Part shown: positions 1 to 7,197 of the stretch, in pieces | Layout: every line of letters starts with the position of its first letter | How positions within the stretch are numbered: the stretch's first letter is position 1 | Assembly (NCBI GenBank): GCA_035293845.1 | Contig: DATGMB010000202.1 | Coordinates: forward strand, 1 to 9,801 | Direction of reading: 5' to 3' | DNA: 9,801 nucleotides | From: DATGMB01 sp035293845 | GTDB lineage: Bacteria; Acidobacteriota; Terriglobia; Bryobacterales; Bryobacteraceae | Notes under the pieces: generated by a model | Told to the model about the DNA's origin: nothing | The model's input: only the letters and a program-made list of their open reading frames with translations | Database searches by the model: none | Position numbers and translations under genes: made by a program

Positions 1-129
1 CGCATCGTGGTGCTGGAACGCGGCCGGATCGTCGAGCAGGGGACCCACGCAGAGCTGCTGGCGGCCGGCGGCTACTACGCCGAGCTTTCGCAGAAGCAGA
101 TGCTCGAAGAAGAGCTGGAATCGATCTGA
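1..129 (+). CDS. ABC transporter ATP-binding protein, C-terminal end (partial)
   Basis: Frame 1 is open from the window edge to a TGA at 127-129 and gives 42 residues. They begin RIVVLERGRIVEQGTHAELL and continue with a GGYYAELSQKQ-type tail. This is the segment after the H-loop histidine in ATP-binding domains of ABC exporters (MsbA/LmrA type, usually a fused membrane plus ATPase half-transporter), where a short beta hairpin (RIVVLERGRIVEQG) is followed by the H.ELL helix and a 'Y..L...Q' end. The Walker and signature motifs lie upstream of the window, so substrate and fusion architecture cannot be told. The acidic end (EEELESI) is ordinary. The next gene starts 72 bp downstream and is probably a separate unit. 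Confidence 0.85.
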   Translation, partial: RIVVLERGRIVEQGTHAELLAAGGYYAELSQKQMLEEELESI

Positions 130-201
130 ACGGCGCCAACAAAGCCCGCGACCGTCCGCAGCGCACCGGTTTTTGATACCCTCGCTCAAAGGTATAGCAC
201 C

Positions 202-687
202 ATGAAGCCTGCAAAGAAGATCGCGCAGAAGGATCCCGCCAGCGCCACGGCGGCCGCAAAGCGGCCCTCGGGATTCACGGCCGAGGAAAAGGCCGCGATG
301 AAGGAGTACCTCGCGGAGAAAGCGGGCGCGGGCCGCGGGTCACGCACCGATAGGACCGAGGGGGAAAACGAAGTGCTCGCGAAGATCGCCGCGCTTCCGG
401 AGGCGGATCGCACGCTGGCCGAGCGGCTCCACGCGATCATCACCGCCGCCGCGCCGGACCTCGTGCCGAGAACCTGGTACGGGATGCCCGCCTATGCGAA
501 GGACGGCAATGTGGTCTGCTTCTTTCAAAGCGCGCAAAAGTTCAAGACCCGATACGCTACGCTCGGATTCAGCGATAAAGCGAAGCTCGACGACGGCCAC
601 ATGTGGCCGACCGCTTTCGCGCTCAAGGCGTTGACCGCGGACGGAGAGGCCAGGATCGTCGCGCTCGTCAGGAAAGCGGTCGGCTGA
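202..687 (+). CDS. DUF1801 / YdhG-like domain protein
   Basis: The product has 161 residues. The ATG at 202 is preceded by AAAGG at 188-192, nine bases upstream, which supports this start. The first ~45 residues are rich in Lys, Ala and Glu, including GFTAEEKAAMKEY, a leader common in this family. The folded part runs from about residue 57 to the end: a helix (LAERLHAIITAAAPDL, about 73-88), then RTWYGMPAYAKDGNVVCFF (90-108), the hallmark of DUF1801 proteins, then an ATLGF strand and the DDGHMWPTAFAL segment near 130-141. Family members are small cytoplasmic proteins, some annotated as frataxin-like iron chaperones; the role is not established and I assign none. There is no signal peptide or membrane segment. 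Family membership is confident; function is unknown. Confidence 0.85.
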   Translation: MKPAKKIAQKDPASATAAAKRPSGFTAEEKAAMKEYLAEKAGAGRGSRTDRTEGENEVLAKIAALPEADRTLAERLHAIITAAAPDLVPRTWYGMPAYAKDGNVVCFFQSAQKFKTRYATLGFSDKAKLDDGHMWPTAFALKALTADGEARIVALVRKAVG

Positions 688-754
688 GGAATCGCCGCGC
701 GCCGGCTCCAGAGCTGTAGTTGAAAAGCTCCCGCCAGGGTCTTTGAGCTGCGAA

Positions 755-778
755 CCATCCGGCAACCACTTCGGATGG
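755..778 (+). promoter_or_regulatory. Hairpin in the leader of the SBBP-repeat gene
   Basis: CCATCCG (755-761) and CGGATGG (772-778) form a perfect 7-bp inverted repeat with a 10-base loop. It ends 25 bases before the GTG start at 804. No T-run follows, so it is not a classical terminator for the upstream DUF1801 gene. It could be a 5'UTR stem, an operator or chance. The rest of 688-803 shows no convincing promoter. Confidence 0.3.
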
Positions 779-803
779 GGAGGCCAAATACCTGAGGGAA
801 TCC

Positions 804-3212
804 GTGCCTTCGTCATTCCGTCGCATCATCCTGCTCGCCGGCGCATTCGCCGCCACTCTCGCGGCATCCGCCCCACCGCTGAAATTCACTGCCTCGCTGG
901 GTGAGGGAGCCAACATCACCGCCATCGCCGTCGATGCTTCCGGCGGCGTCTACGCTGTGGGCGCCACGGGTTCGGCTCTGCCTGCCACACCGGGAGCGTT
1001 TCAGACTCGGTACAGCCCGGCCATGTGCTACGTCGGGATCGCGCGCCCGCTAGAGCCCTGCCCCGTCGCTTTCGCGGCCAAGCTCACTCCGGATGGGACC
1101 TCCCTCGAGTACCTCACATATCTCGGTGCATCCAGCAGCCAGGCGACCGGCATCTCCGTGGACGCGGCAGGCAATGCGTGGATCACGGGCGCCATCGGGA
1201 CGCCGGATCTCCCCGTCACTCCAGGCGCGCTGCAGAGTGCGCCGAAATTCCCCGCCTCGGAACGAGGACCTTATGGCACCTCTTTCCTACTCAAGCTCGA
1301 TGCCACCGGGTCGAAGGTGCTGTACGCGAGCTATCTCGGCGATGCCGTCTCCTTAACAACCATCAAGTCGCAGGCAATCGATAACTCTGGCAGCCTCTAC
1401 ATCGCCGGCTCCACCAACGCTCTCAACTTTCCAGTGACCGCCGGGGCGTTTCAAACCTCCACCGGCCCCTTCCAGGTCATCGGCCAGTTGTTCCCCAGCG
1501 CCGGGTTCGTCAGCAAATTCGACGTCCGCGGCGCTCTCGTCTACTCCACGTATTTCCGCGGCTCCGGCAATAGCGTGACTTCCATTCAAGGGATCGCGGT
1601 GGATGCTGCCGGCAGCGCGTACGTCACCGGAGATCAGTCCAACGGGACATTGCCGGCCACGCCAGGCGCATTTCAGACCGCCACGACCGCCGCCACTTCT
1701 GCGTTTATCGCCAAAATGGATCCCACCGGCTCCCGGCTCGTATACTCCACTTATCTATCCGGCTCCACATCCACCGGCGCCACCGCCATCGCGGTCGACG
1801 CTCAGGCCAACGCTTATGTAACGGGCTTTGTCGATCCCGACGCTTCGAACCCGGTGGTCTCGTTTCCGGTGACACCAGGAGCATTTCAGTCCACCGCTTC
1901 CCCCGGCCCGCCATCGTCGCTGCCTCCGCCGCAGCCCTTCGCCGCTTCCTCCGGCATCAACTTCCTCGTCAAACTGAACGCAGCGGGTTCGGACCTCATC
2001 TACTCGACCCTCCTCTCCGGTTCGAGTCCCGCGTACGCCTCGGGCGCCGCCATGGCCGCCATCGCCGTCGATTCCTCCGGCGCCGCCGTGATGGCCGGCA
2101 CGAGCGACACAACCGATTTCCCGCCCACGACGCCCGGCGCGCTGTTTCAATGTCACCCGGCAGGCGGCTTCGGCGGTTCCGGATTTCTGATGAAGTTCGC
2201 GCCGGATGGCTCGAAGCTGCTCTACTCCACTTACCCGGGAGTGAGTGCCGCCGCCATCGCGCTGGATGGATCGGGCACGATCTACGCCGCCATCTCGAAT
2301 TTCGGCGGCCTGTTTCCCATCGTCCCCGGGTCGTTCGGCGAAACCACCGCCGATGGCTACCTCGTAGCCGCCCTGTCCCCGGTTCCGCGCCGGCCCGGCT
2401 CCGTCAGTTGCGCGGTGAGCGCGGCCAATCGCGGCGGTTACACGGCCGAGGACGTGCCGAGCCTCACTACCGAGGTGGGGCTCGTTTCCGTGCCCGCCAT
2501 CGCGCCGGGCGAGGTGGTCGATATCATCGGCTACGGCATTGGCCCTTCGCAAGCCGTCACCTCCTCAGTTGAATCTGGCCGGATCCCTACATCCCTGGCC
2601 GGCCTTCAGGTCCTATTCAACGGCTTCCCGGCGCCGCTGCTTTCCGCTTCACCAAACCAGATCCGCGCCATCGTTCCCTTCGAAGCCGCCACCGCGCCAT
2701 TTCCCACGACGCAGCCTGTCGAGGTCGTGATCCAGAATCCCGCCGCATCGGTAGAACCATTCACGACCACTCTGGCTCCCCTCGTCCCCTCCGTCTTCAC
2801 CGTGGACGGCAAACCCGGCAGCCAGGCTCTCCTCATTAACCAGGACGGCACGCTGAATTCGCCCGAAAACCCAGCGCCGGCGGGCTCCATCGTGACCGCC
2901 TACGCCACCGGATTGAACAACACCGTCCCGCCGATGGCCACCGGAAGCATCGCGTCCGGGGCCGCTCCGCTAGCGGCGGCCGTCCACCCCTATTCCTTCC
3001 AGGTGACCTACGCCGGGGCGGCCCCGGATTGTCCGGCGGGCGTAGCGCAGATCAATTTCCGTTTGGACGCCACCTACCCGGCCGGTGTCAGTAAGATCTA
3101 TCTCGACATCAACGCCGCGTTAATATCGCCGGCGCTCCCGACGCCCTGGTCCGCTACCGCCCACGGATCGTACTTTTTTGTAAAGGGTTCCGGAACGGCC
3201 GGCTCCATGTAG
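804..3212 (+). CDS. Secreted SBBP-repeat beta-propeller protein with Solibacter-type C-terminal domain
   Basis: The product has 802 residues. The start is GTG at 804, with GAGGG at 794-798 five bases upstream. Residues 1-23 form a signal peptide: Arg6-Arg7, a hydrophobic core (IILLAGAFAATLAA), and a cleavage region near residue 20-23, so the mature protein is exported. Seven SBBP-type repeats follow, with cores near residues 40, 114, 190, 263, 328, 418 and 484. Each has the pattern 'IAVDaaGnaYVTG....FPvTPGAFQ', and most are preceded by 'L.YSTYL.GS'. The spacing of 65-90 residues suggests a beta-propeller-like fold. From about residue 563 (PGEVVDIIGYGIGP) to about 790 is a domain matching TIGR03437, the 'Solibacter uncharacterized C-terminal domain', with its typical FNG.PAPLLSASPNQI, NQDGTLNSP and YATGL motifs. 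Such proteins are abundant in Solibacter-like Acidobacteria; a cell-surface or secreted binding role is likely but unproven. No catalytic motif was seen. Confidence 0.9.
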   Translation: MPSSFRRIILLAGAFAATLAASAPPLKFTASLGEGANITAIAVDASGGVYAVGATGSALPATPGAFQTRYSPAMCYVGIARPLEPCPVAFAAKLTPDGTSLEYLTYLGASSSQATGISVDAAGNAWITGAIGTPDLPVTPGALQSAPKFPASERGPYGTSFLLKLDATGSKVLYASYLGDAVSLTTIKSQAIDNSGSLYIAGSTNALNFPVTAGAFQTSTGPFQVIGQLFPSAGFVSKFDVRGALVYSTYFRGSGNSVTSIQGIAVDAAGSAYVTGDQSNGTLPATPGAFQTATTAATSAFIAKMDPTGSRLVYSTYLSGSTSTGATAIAVDAQANAYVTGFVDPDASNPVVSFPVTPGAFQSTASPGPPSSLPPPQPFAASSGINFLVKLNAAGSDLIYSTLLSGSSPAYASGAAMAAIAVDSSGAAVMAGTSDTTDFPPTTPGALFQCHPAGGFGGSGFLMKFAPDGSKLLYSTYPGVSAAAIALDGSGTIYAAISNFGGLFPIVPGSFGETTADGYLVAALSPVPRRPGSVSCAVSAANRGGYTAEDVPSLTTEVGLVSVPAIAPGEVVDIIGYGIGPSQAVTSSVESGRIPTSLAGLQVLFNGFPAPLLSASPNQIRAIVPFEAATAPFPTTQPVEVVIQNPAASVEPFTTTLAPLVPSVFTVDGKPGSQALLINQDGTLNSPENPAPAGSIVTAYATGLNNTVPPMATGSIASGAAPLAAAVHPYSFQVTYAGAAPDCPAGVAQINFRLDATYPAGVSKIYLDINAALISPALPTPWSATAHGSYFFVKGSGTAGSM

Positions 3213-3272
3213 GCGGCGGCCAGCACGCCACACCGCAAACTCCCGTGCGCTCTTCCACACTGTCATCGAATT

Positions 3273-3290
3273 GTTGCGAAACATCGCAAC
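3273..3290. promoter_or_regulatory. Short perfect inverted repeat upstream of the patatin gene
   Basis: GTTGCGA (3273-3279) and TCGCAAC (3284-3290) are perfect 7-bp inverted arms around a 4-base spacer, about 74 bases before the phospholipase ATG. The spacing and symmetry suit an operator for a dimeric repressor or a small RNA stem. There is no T-run after it, so it is a poor terminator for the upstream gene. The rest of the 151-bp gap (3213-3363) shows only the ribosome binding site at 3354-3360. Confidence 0.3.
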
Positions 3291-3363
3291 CTGGCAGTGG
3301 ATTTGCACGTCTCAAAGGCAGAGTTCACTCCGCCACGCAGCCGGAGCGGACCGGGAGGGGCAT

Positions 3364-4272
3364 ATGCGAGCTGCACGCGCCGCAGTCAGCAGCTTGATTT
3401 CCGCTCTCCGCTGGCCGTCACGAAACGGACACCAGAGGGCATTCGGTTCGGAGCCCTCCCCGCCCGCCGCACCACGAATCGGCCTCGCCTTGGGCGGAGG
3501 CTTCGCCCGCGGCATCGCGCATGCCGGCGTGCTCCAGGTTTTCGAGCGGCACGGCATTCCGATTCACTGTATCGCCGGCGTGAGCGCCGGCTCGATCGCC
3601 GCCGCGGCCTACGCGAGCGGCGCTTCGCCCGATGAAATCGCGCGCGCCGGCTGCGCCATGCGCTTCGGCGATGTGGCGCGCTGGAGCCTGAGCCTCACCG
3701 GCTTCGTCGGCAGCGAGCGCATGCAGCGCTTTCTCGAACGCCTGCTCAAGTGCTACCGCTTCGAGGAAATGCGCATCCCGCTCGGCGTGCTCGCCACCGA
3801 TCTGTGCACCGGCGAGCCGGTGCGCTTCTACGAATCCGGCGACGTGTTCCTGCCCATCCGCGCAAGCTGCTCCTACCCCGGCCTCTTCCGGCCCGTGCGC
3901 TGCAATGGGAACCTGCTGGTGGATGGCGCCATGAGCATGGAAATCCCCGCCGCGCTGGCGCGGCAGCTCGGCGCCACACACGTGATCTCGGTCCACCTGC
4001 CCGCGCAGCCGGTCGCGGCGCCTCCGGACAACCTGTTTCAGGTGGTCAACCGGTGCTTCCAGATTCTCTCGTCGCGCACGGAAGAATCGTGGCGCAAGGA
4101 GAGCGATCTGGTGATTACGCCGGACGTCGGCAGCGTGGAATGGGATGGCTTCCACTGCGGACCCGCGATGGTAAAAGCCGGCGAAGCCGCCGCGCTCGCC
4201 GCCCTGCCGGCCATCCGCGCCTGGTTCCCGGAGAAGAAGGCCGCCTTGATTCCGGAACCGGAAGTGGCGTGA
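3364..4272 (+). CDS. Patatin-like phospholipase (RssA-type serine hydrolase)
   Basis: The product has 302 residues. I chose the ATG at 3364 because GGAGGGG lies at 3354-3360 just upstream; the frame is open further back to a TTG at 3271, but that start has no such site. Patatin features are in order: the oxyanion-hole loop GGGFARG (44-50), the nucleophile elbow GVSAGS (72-77, Ser74 nucleophile), and the catalytic DGA triplet (Asp187). The segment LPIRASCSYPGLF at about 163-175 is typical of bacterial RssA/YchK-type patatins. These use a Ser-Asp dyad to hydrolyse acyl esters of membrane lipids; the substrate here cannot be told. The N-terminal 30 residues are basic, with a short hydrophobic patch but no convincing signal peptide, so a cytoplasmic or membrane-peripheral location is likely. 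The gene is convergent with nuoB, 19 bases apart. Confidence 0.9.
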   Translation: MRAARAAVSSLISALRWPSRNGHQRAFGSEPSPPAAPRIGLALGGGFARGIAHAGVLQVFERHGIPIHCIAGVSAGSIAAAAYASGASPDEIARAGCAMRFGDVARWSLSLTGFVGSERMQRFLERLLKCYRFEEMRIPLGVLATDLCTGEPVRFYESGDVFLPIRASCSYPGLFRPVRCNGNLLVDGAMSMEIPAALARQLGATHVISVHLPAQPVAAPPDNLFQVVNRCFQILSSRTEESWRKESDLVITPDVGSVEWDGFHCGPAMVKAGEAAALAALPAIRAWFPEKKAALIPEPEVA

Positions 4273-4299
4273 TCGAGCGCAGGCCGCGCCGTTACGCCA
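4265..4299. terminator. Possible bidirectional hairpin between patatin and nuoB stops
   Basis: TGGCGT (4265-4270) pairs with ACGCCA (4294-4299). An inner GCGC/GCGC pair (4277-4280 and 4286-4289) closes on a 5-base loop. The hairpin spans both stop codons of the convergent genes, where a shared terminator would be expected. The stem is interrupted and no T-run follows on either strand, so the call is weak. Confidence 0.25.
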
Positions 4300-4846
4300 G
4301 GTTGAGCACCTGTTTCACGGTGCCGCTCTGCCCCTGGATTTTTTCCTGCAGCAGCATCAGCGCGTAGATCAACTGCTCCGGCCGCGGCGGGCAGCCGGGC
4401 ACGAAGACATCGATCGGGATCACCTGGTTCACCGGCACCAGCGCGTAATTGTTGAACACGCCGGTCGAAGTCGCGCAGGCCCCCATCGAGATCGCCCACT
4501 TCGGCTCCGGCATCTGCTGATACAGCCGCCGGATGACCGGCGCCATCTTGTTCGAGACACGACCGGCGATGATCATCAGGTCCGATTGCCGCGGCGAGCC
4601 GCGAAACACTTCCGCGCCGAACCGCGCAATATCGAAGCGCGAGGCGGACATCGACATCATCTCGATGGCGCAGCAGGCAAGCCCGAAGGTCATGGGCCAG
4701 ATGGAGTTCTTGCGCGCCCAGTTCACGGCCTTATCGAGCGTCGTCAGCAGGATGCCTTCCGAGGCGGCCGAGGCCGCATTGGCAACCGTGTAATCGTCGA
4801 TGCGCGCGAACAGCTCCGCAGGTCCACTGGCTAAGGGCTTATCCAT
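4292..4846 (-). CDS. nuoB: NADH-quinone oxidoreductase subunit B
   Basis: The product has 184 residues. It is the peripheral-arm subunit of respiratory complex I that holds the last iron-sulfur cluster (N2) before quinone. The four ligand positions are all present: the adjacent pair Cys58-Cys59 in TFGLACCAIEMM, Cys124 in SMGACATS, and Cys152 in VPGCPPRPEQ. Also seen are FRGSPRQSDLMIIAGRVSNKMAPV (about 81-104) and the PEPKWAISMG segment. I chose the ATG at 4846-4844; the frame extends upstream only to a TTG at 4882. Its best ribosome site, GAGGG, is unusually close (one base), so coupling to the 22-codon ORF just upstream is possible. The first ~28 residues (before GILLTTLDK) exceed many NuoB proteins. 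No other nuo gene is nearby: the neighbours are a phospholipase and malQ, so this is an isolated copy or a detached subunit gene. Confidence 0.96.
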   Translation of the reverse strand: MDKPLASGPAELFARIDDYTVANAASAASEGILLTTLDKAVNWARKNSIWPMTFGLACCAIEMMSMSASRFDIARFGAEVFRGSPRQSDLMIIAGRVSNKMAPVIRRLYQQMPEPKWAISMGACATSTGVFNNYALVPVNQVIPIDVFVPGCPPRPEQLIYALMLLQEKIQGQSGTVKQVLNLA

Positions 4847-4850
4847 ACCC

Positions 4851-4919
4851 TCATTCTCGCATGGACGACGCGGACGCCCCAACCCTGCGCGGCGCCGCCC
4901 GGCCCGTTGCTAGAATCAT
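4851..4919 (-). CDS. Possible 22-codon leader ORF upstream of nuoB
   Basis: On the minus strand the sequence GAGGAGGT (4932-4925) stands five bases before an ATG at 4919-4917. This is one of the best Shine-Dalgarno sites in the window. The ORF reads MILATGRAAPRRVGASASSM then RE, and stops with TGA at 4853-4851, four bases before the nuoB ATG. It is not in the nuoB frame. The stop overlaps the GAGGG that could serve nuoB, an arrangement that fits translational coupling. The peptide has no recognisable motif. The alternative is that the purine-rich site is chance, being the complement of the CT-rich bases before malQ. Confidence 0.3.
   Translation of the reverse strand: MILATGRAAPRRVGASASSMRE
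4908..4916 (+). promoter_or_regulatory. Extended -10 promoter element for malQ
   Basis: TGCTAGAAT (4908-4916) matches the sigma-70 extended -10 pattern TGnTAnAAT in an otherwise GC-rich stretch. A transcript would begin near 4922-4924, only about ten bases before the malQ ATG at 4933. No good -35 box is visible, as is usual for extended -10 promoters. The implied leader is too short for a normal ribosome site, and none is seen. Confidence 0.5.
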
Positions 4920-4932
4920 TATTTACCTCCTC

Positions 4933-7146
4933 ATGGCCCCCCACACCCCGCAATCGCCGCTGGAGCATGCCGCCGAAATTTGCGGGATCGATCCGGGCTA
5001 CTGGGATATTTGGGGCCGCTACCACGAAACCTCGCCCGAGGCGCTGAAGGCCATTCTGCGCGCCAAGGGCTTCGACGCCTCGAGCCCGGCCGCTCTCGAA
5101 GAATCGCTCGCCACCCGCGCCCGCTCGCACTGGGAGCGCCTGCTGCCTCCCGTGGCCGTGGTTTCCGAATCCGCGCCGCACGAAATCGCGCTTTACGCTC
5201 CAGCGGAATGGACGGGCGAGCGCGCGTGCCTTTCCGTGCGCCGTGAGGACGGGGAAACATCGGTCTCCGAAATCAGCCTCCGCGACCTGCCCCAGCACGG
5301 CTCGATCGAAATGGACGGCCACACGTGGATCGGCCGCCGCGTTCCCCTGCCCATTCGCCTGCCGCTCGGTTACCACGAAGTCACCGCGCAAGTGGCCGGC
5401 ACGCGCTGCGCGTGCCGATACATCGTCACACCCGACCGCGCGTATACCCCGGAGCACCTCGGCCGCGGCGGGCGCACTTCCGGCATCGCGCTGAGCCTCT
5501 ACGGCCTGCGTTCGGCGCGCAATTGGGGCTGCGGCGATTTCACTGACCTGCGGGCCGCCATCGACTGGGCCGCCGACGAATTGCAGGCCGGCTTTCTCGC
5601 GCTCAATCCGTTGCACGCCATCCATAATCGCCGCCCCTTCAACACCAGCCCCTACCTGCCGAACTGCGTCTTTTACCAGAATTTCCTCTACCTCGACGTC
5701 GAGGCCGTCGAGGATTTCGCGCGCTCCCGCCGCGCCCAGGCCGCGCGCAGCCGCCCCGAGGTCGCGGCCGAGATCGAGGCCCTGCGCGCCGCGCCCTACG
5801 TCGAATACGAGCGCGTGGCCGCCCTGAAGCTCCGCTTTCTCAAGCTCGCCTTCGTGCAATTTCTGCGCGACCGCCGCCGCGATCCCGCCCGCGCCCGCGA
5901 CTTCGAAGCCTTCCGTTCCCGCGAAGGCCGCCTGCTCGAGAATTTCGCCGTATACTGCGCCCTCGACGAGCACCTTCACCGCCGCAATCCCAATCTCTGG
6001 ATGTGGACCGAGTGGCCGGAGCCGTACCGCGATCCCGATTCTCCCGAAACCCGCGCCTTCCGGAAGAAGCACTGGCGCGCCGTCGAGTTCCACCAGTACC
6101 TGCAGTGGCAGATCGACCTCCAGCTCAGCCGCGCCCAGCGCCACGCGCGCGACCGCCGCATGCCGATCGGCCTGTATCACGACCTGGCGCTCGCCACCGA
6201 CCGCTTCGGCTGCGATCTCTGGGCGCACCGCCCGTTTTTCGTCGCTGGCTGCCGCGTCGGCTCGCCCCCCGACGATTTTTCGCCGACCGGCCAGGACTGG
6301 GGCTTCCCGCCGCCCAACTCCGAGCGCCACCGCGAAGACGGCTACCGCCTCTTCGCCGAGACCATCCGGCGCAACTCGCGCCACGGCGGCGCGCTGCGCA
6401 TCGATCACGTGATGCGCCTCTTCCGCCTCTACTGGATCCCCGATTCCTCCGACGCCACGCAGGGCGCCTACGTCCGCGAAACTTCGACCGATTTCCTCCG
6501 CATTCTCGCGCTCGAAAGCGTCCGCAACCGCGTCGTTGTGGTCGGCGAGGACCTCGGCACCGTGGAGCCCGAAGTCCGCCGCACGCTGGGGCAGTTCGGC
6601 ATTCTCAGTTACCGGCTCTTTTACTTCGAGAAGAACGAGGGCGGCGAGTTCCGCCGTCCCGCCGAGTACCCCGAGCAGGCGCTGGTCTCCTCTACCACCC
6701 ACGACCTGCCGACGCTCGCCGGCTTCTGGACCGGGGGCGACATCGAAGCCCGCCGCGCCGCCGGCGCCATCGACGAGGGCGCCGCCCGCGCGCAGTGGGA
6801 ATCGCGCGCCCGCGAAAAGCAGAAGATGCTGGACGTGCTGTTCGAGCTCCGCCTCATGCCGGAGCATCTGCCGCGCCGCGCCGAGCATTACCCGGAGCTC
6901 ACCGGCGAGCTGCACAATGCGGTCATCGGCTTCCTGGCCCTCACGCCCTGCCAGCTTCTGGCCATCAACCAGGAAGACCTGACCAAGGAGCCCGCGCAGC
7001 AGAACCTTCCCGGCACGACGTGGCAGTACCCGAACTGGGCGCGCAAAATGCGTTTCACCCTGGAAGAACTGCGCACCAACGCAGAAGCCCGCGCCTACAC
7101 CGCGATGGCGCGGAACTGGATCTTGCGAACGGGCCGGGCGGGGTAA
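4933..7146 (+). CDS. malQ: 4-alpha-glucanotransferase (amylomaltase), GH77
   Basis: The product has 737 residues from the ATG at 4933. It transfers alpha-1,4-glucan segments between maltodextrins or glycogen-derived chains in the cytoplasm. Residues 1-180 form an N-terminal accessory region (SPLEHAAEICGIDPGYWDIW, then a beta-rich part) as in the long MalQ forms. The GH77 barrel starts near residue 185 with GIALSLYGLRSARNWGCGDF. Catalytic residues by family motif are the nucleophile Asp491 in RIDHVMR, the acid/base Glu539 in VGEDLGT, and the transition-state Asp591 in TTHDLPT. The C-terminal LPGTTWQYPNWARKM (about 692-706) is typical. All key residues are present and the length is normal, so it should be active. 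The ATG lacks a Shine-Dalgarno; the frame is open further back to an ATG at 4861, but that start would precede the likely promoter. It is divergent from nuoB and convergent with the response regulator. Confidence 0.95.
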   Translation: MAPHTPQSPLEHAAEICGIDPGYWDIWGRYHETSPEALKAILRAKGFDASSPAALEESLATRARSHWERLLPPVAVVSESAPHEIALYAPAEWTGERACLSVRREDGETSVSEISLRDLPQHGSIEMDGHTWIGRRVPLPIRLPLGYHEVTAQVAGTRCACRYIVTPDRAYTPEHLGRGGRTSGIALSLYGLRSARNWGCGDFTDLRAAIDWAADELQAGFLALNPLHAIHNRRPFNTSPYLPNCVFYQNFLYLDVEAVEDFARSRRAQAARSRPEVAAEIEALRAAPYVEYERVAALKLRFLKLAFVQFLRDRRRDPARARDFEAFRSREGRLLENFAVYCALDEHLHRRNPNLWMWTEWPEPYRDPDSPETRAFRKKHWRAVEFHQYLQWQIDLQLSRAQRHARDRRMPIGLYHDLALATDRFGCDLWAHRPFFVAGCRVGSPPDDFSPTGQDWGFPPPNSERHREDGYRLFAETIRRNSRHGGALRIDHVMRLFRLYWIPDSSDATQGAYVRETSTDFLRILALESVRNRVVVVGEDLGTVEPEVRRTLGQFGILSYRLFYFEKNEGGEFRRPAEYPEQALVSSTTHDLPTLAGFWTGGDIEARRAAGAIDEGAARAQWESRAREKQKMLDVLFELRLMPEHLPRRAEHYPELTGELHNAVIGFLALTPCQLLAINQEDLTKEPAQQNLPGTTWQYPNWARKMRFTLEELRTNAEARAYTAMARNWILRTGRAG

Positions 7147-7163
7147 GGGCGCCGCGACGGCCG

Positions 7164-7196
7164 CCGATCCCGTCAACGGCTCGCGATGTGGATCGG
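7164..7196. terminator. Possible bidirectional hairpin between malQ and response regulator
   Basis: CCGATCC (7164-7170) and GGATCGG (7190-7196) are perfect 7-bp arms around a 19-base loop, filling most of the 51-bp gap between two convergent stop codons. The position suits a shared terminator. The loop is long and there is no T-run, so confidence is low. Confidence 0.25.
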
Positions 7197-7197
7197 A

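Noticed and set aside
151..174. Possible terminator after the ABC gene (ACCG...CGGT then TTTTT)
   Set aside because: The stem is only four base pairs with a 12-base loop; too weak to call despite the T-run.
176..195. ATACC/GGTAT inverted repeat overlapping the ribosome site of the DUF1801 gene, possible riboswitch-like stem
   Set aside because: Five-base arms are expected by chance and no known riboswitch core is present.
1755..2552. A 265-codon minus-strand frame inside the SBBP gene
   Set aside because: Gly/Arg-rich antisense shadow of the repeat protein; no motif and no ribosome site considered convincing.
3271..3363. Longer patatin start at TTG 3271
   Set aside because: The extra 31 residues resemble no family sequence and overlap the inverted repeat; the ATG at 3364 has a good ribosome site.
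3418..4155. A 245-codon minus-strand frame opposite the patatin gene
   Set aside because: Antisense shadow; the + strand frame has the full set of patatin motifs.
4831..7176. A 781-codon open frame on the minus strand opposite malQ and overlapping the nuoB start
   Set aside because: It is the mirror of malQ codon usage in GC-rich DNA (few stops when third bases are G/C). Its product is a low-complexity Ala/Gly/Arg/Val-rich chain with no recognisable domain, whereas the + strand encodes a complete GH77 enzyme.
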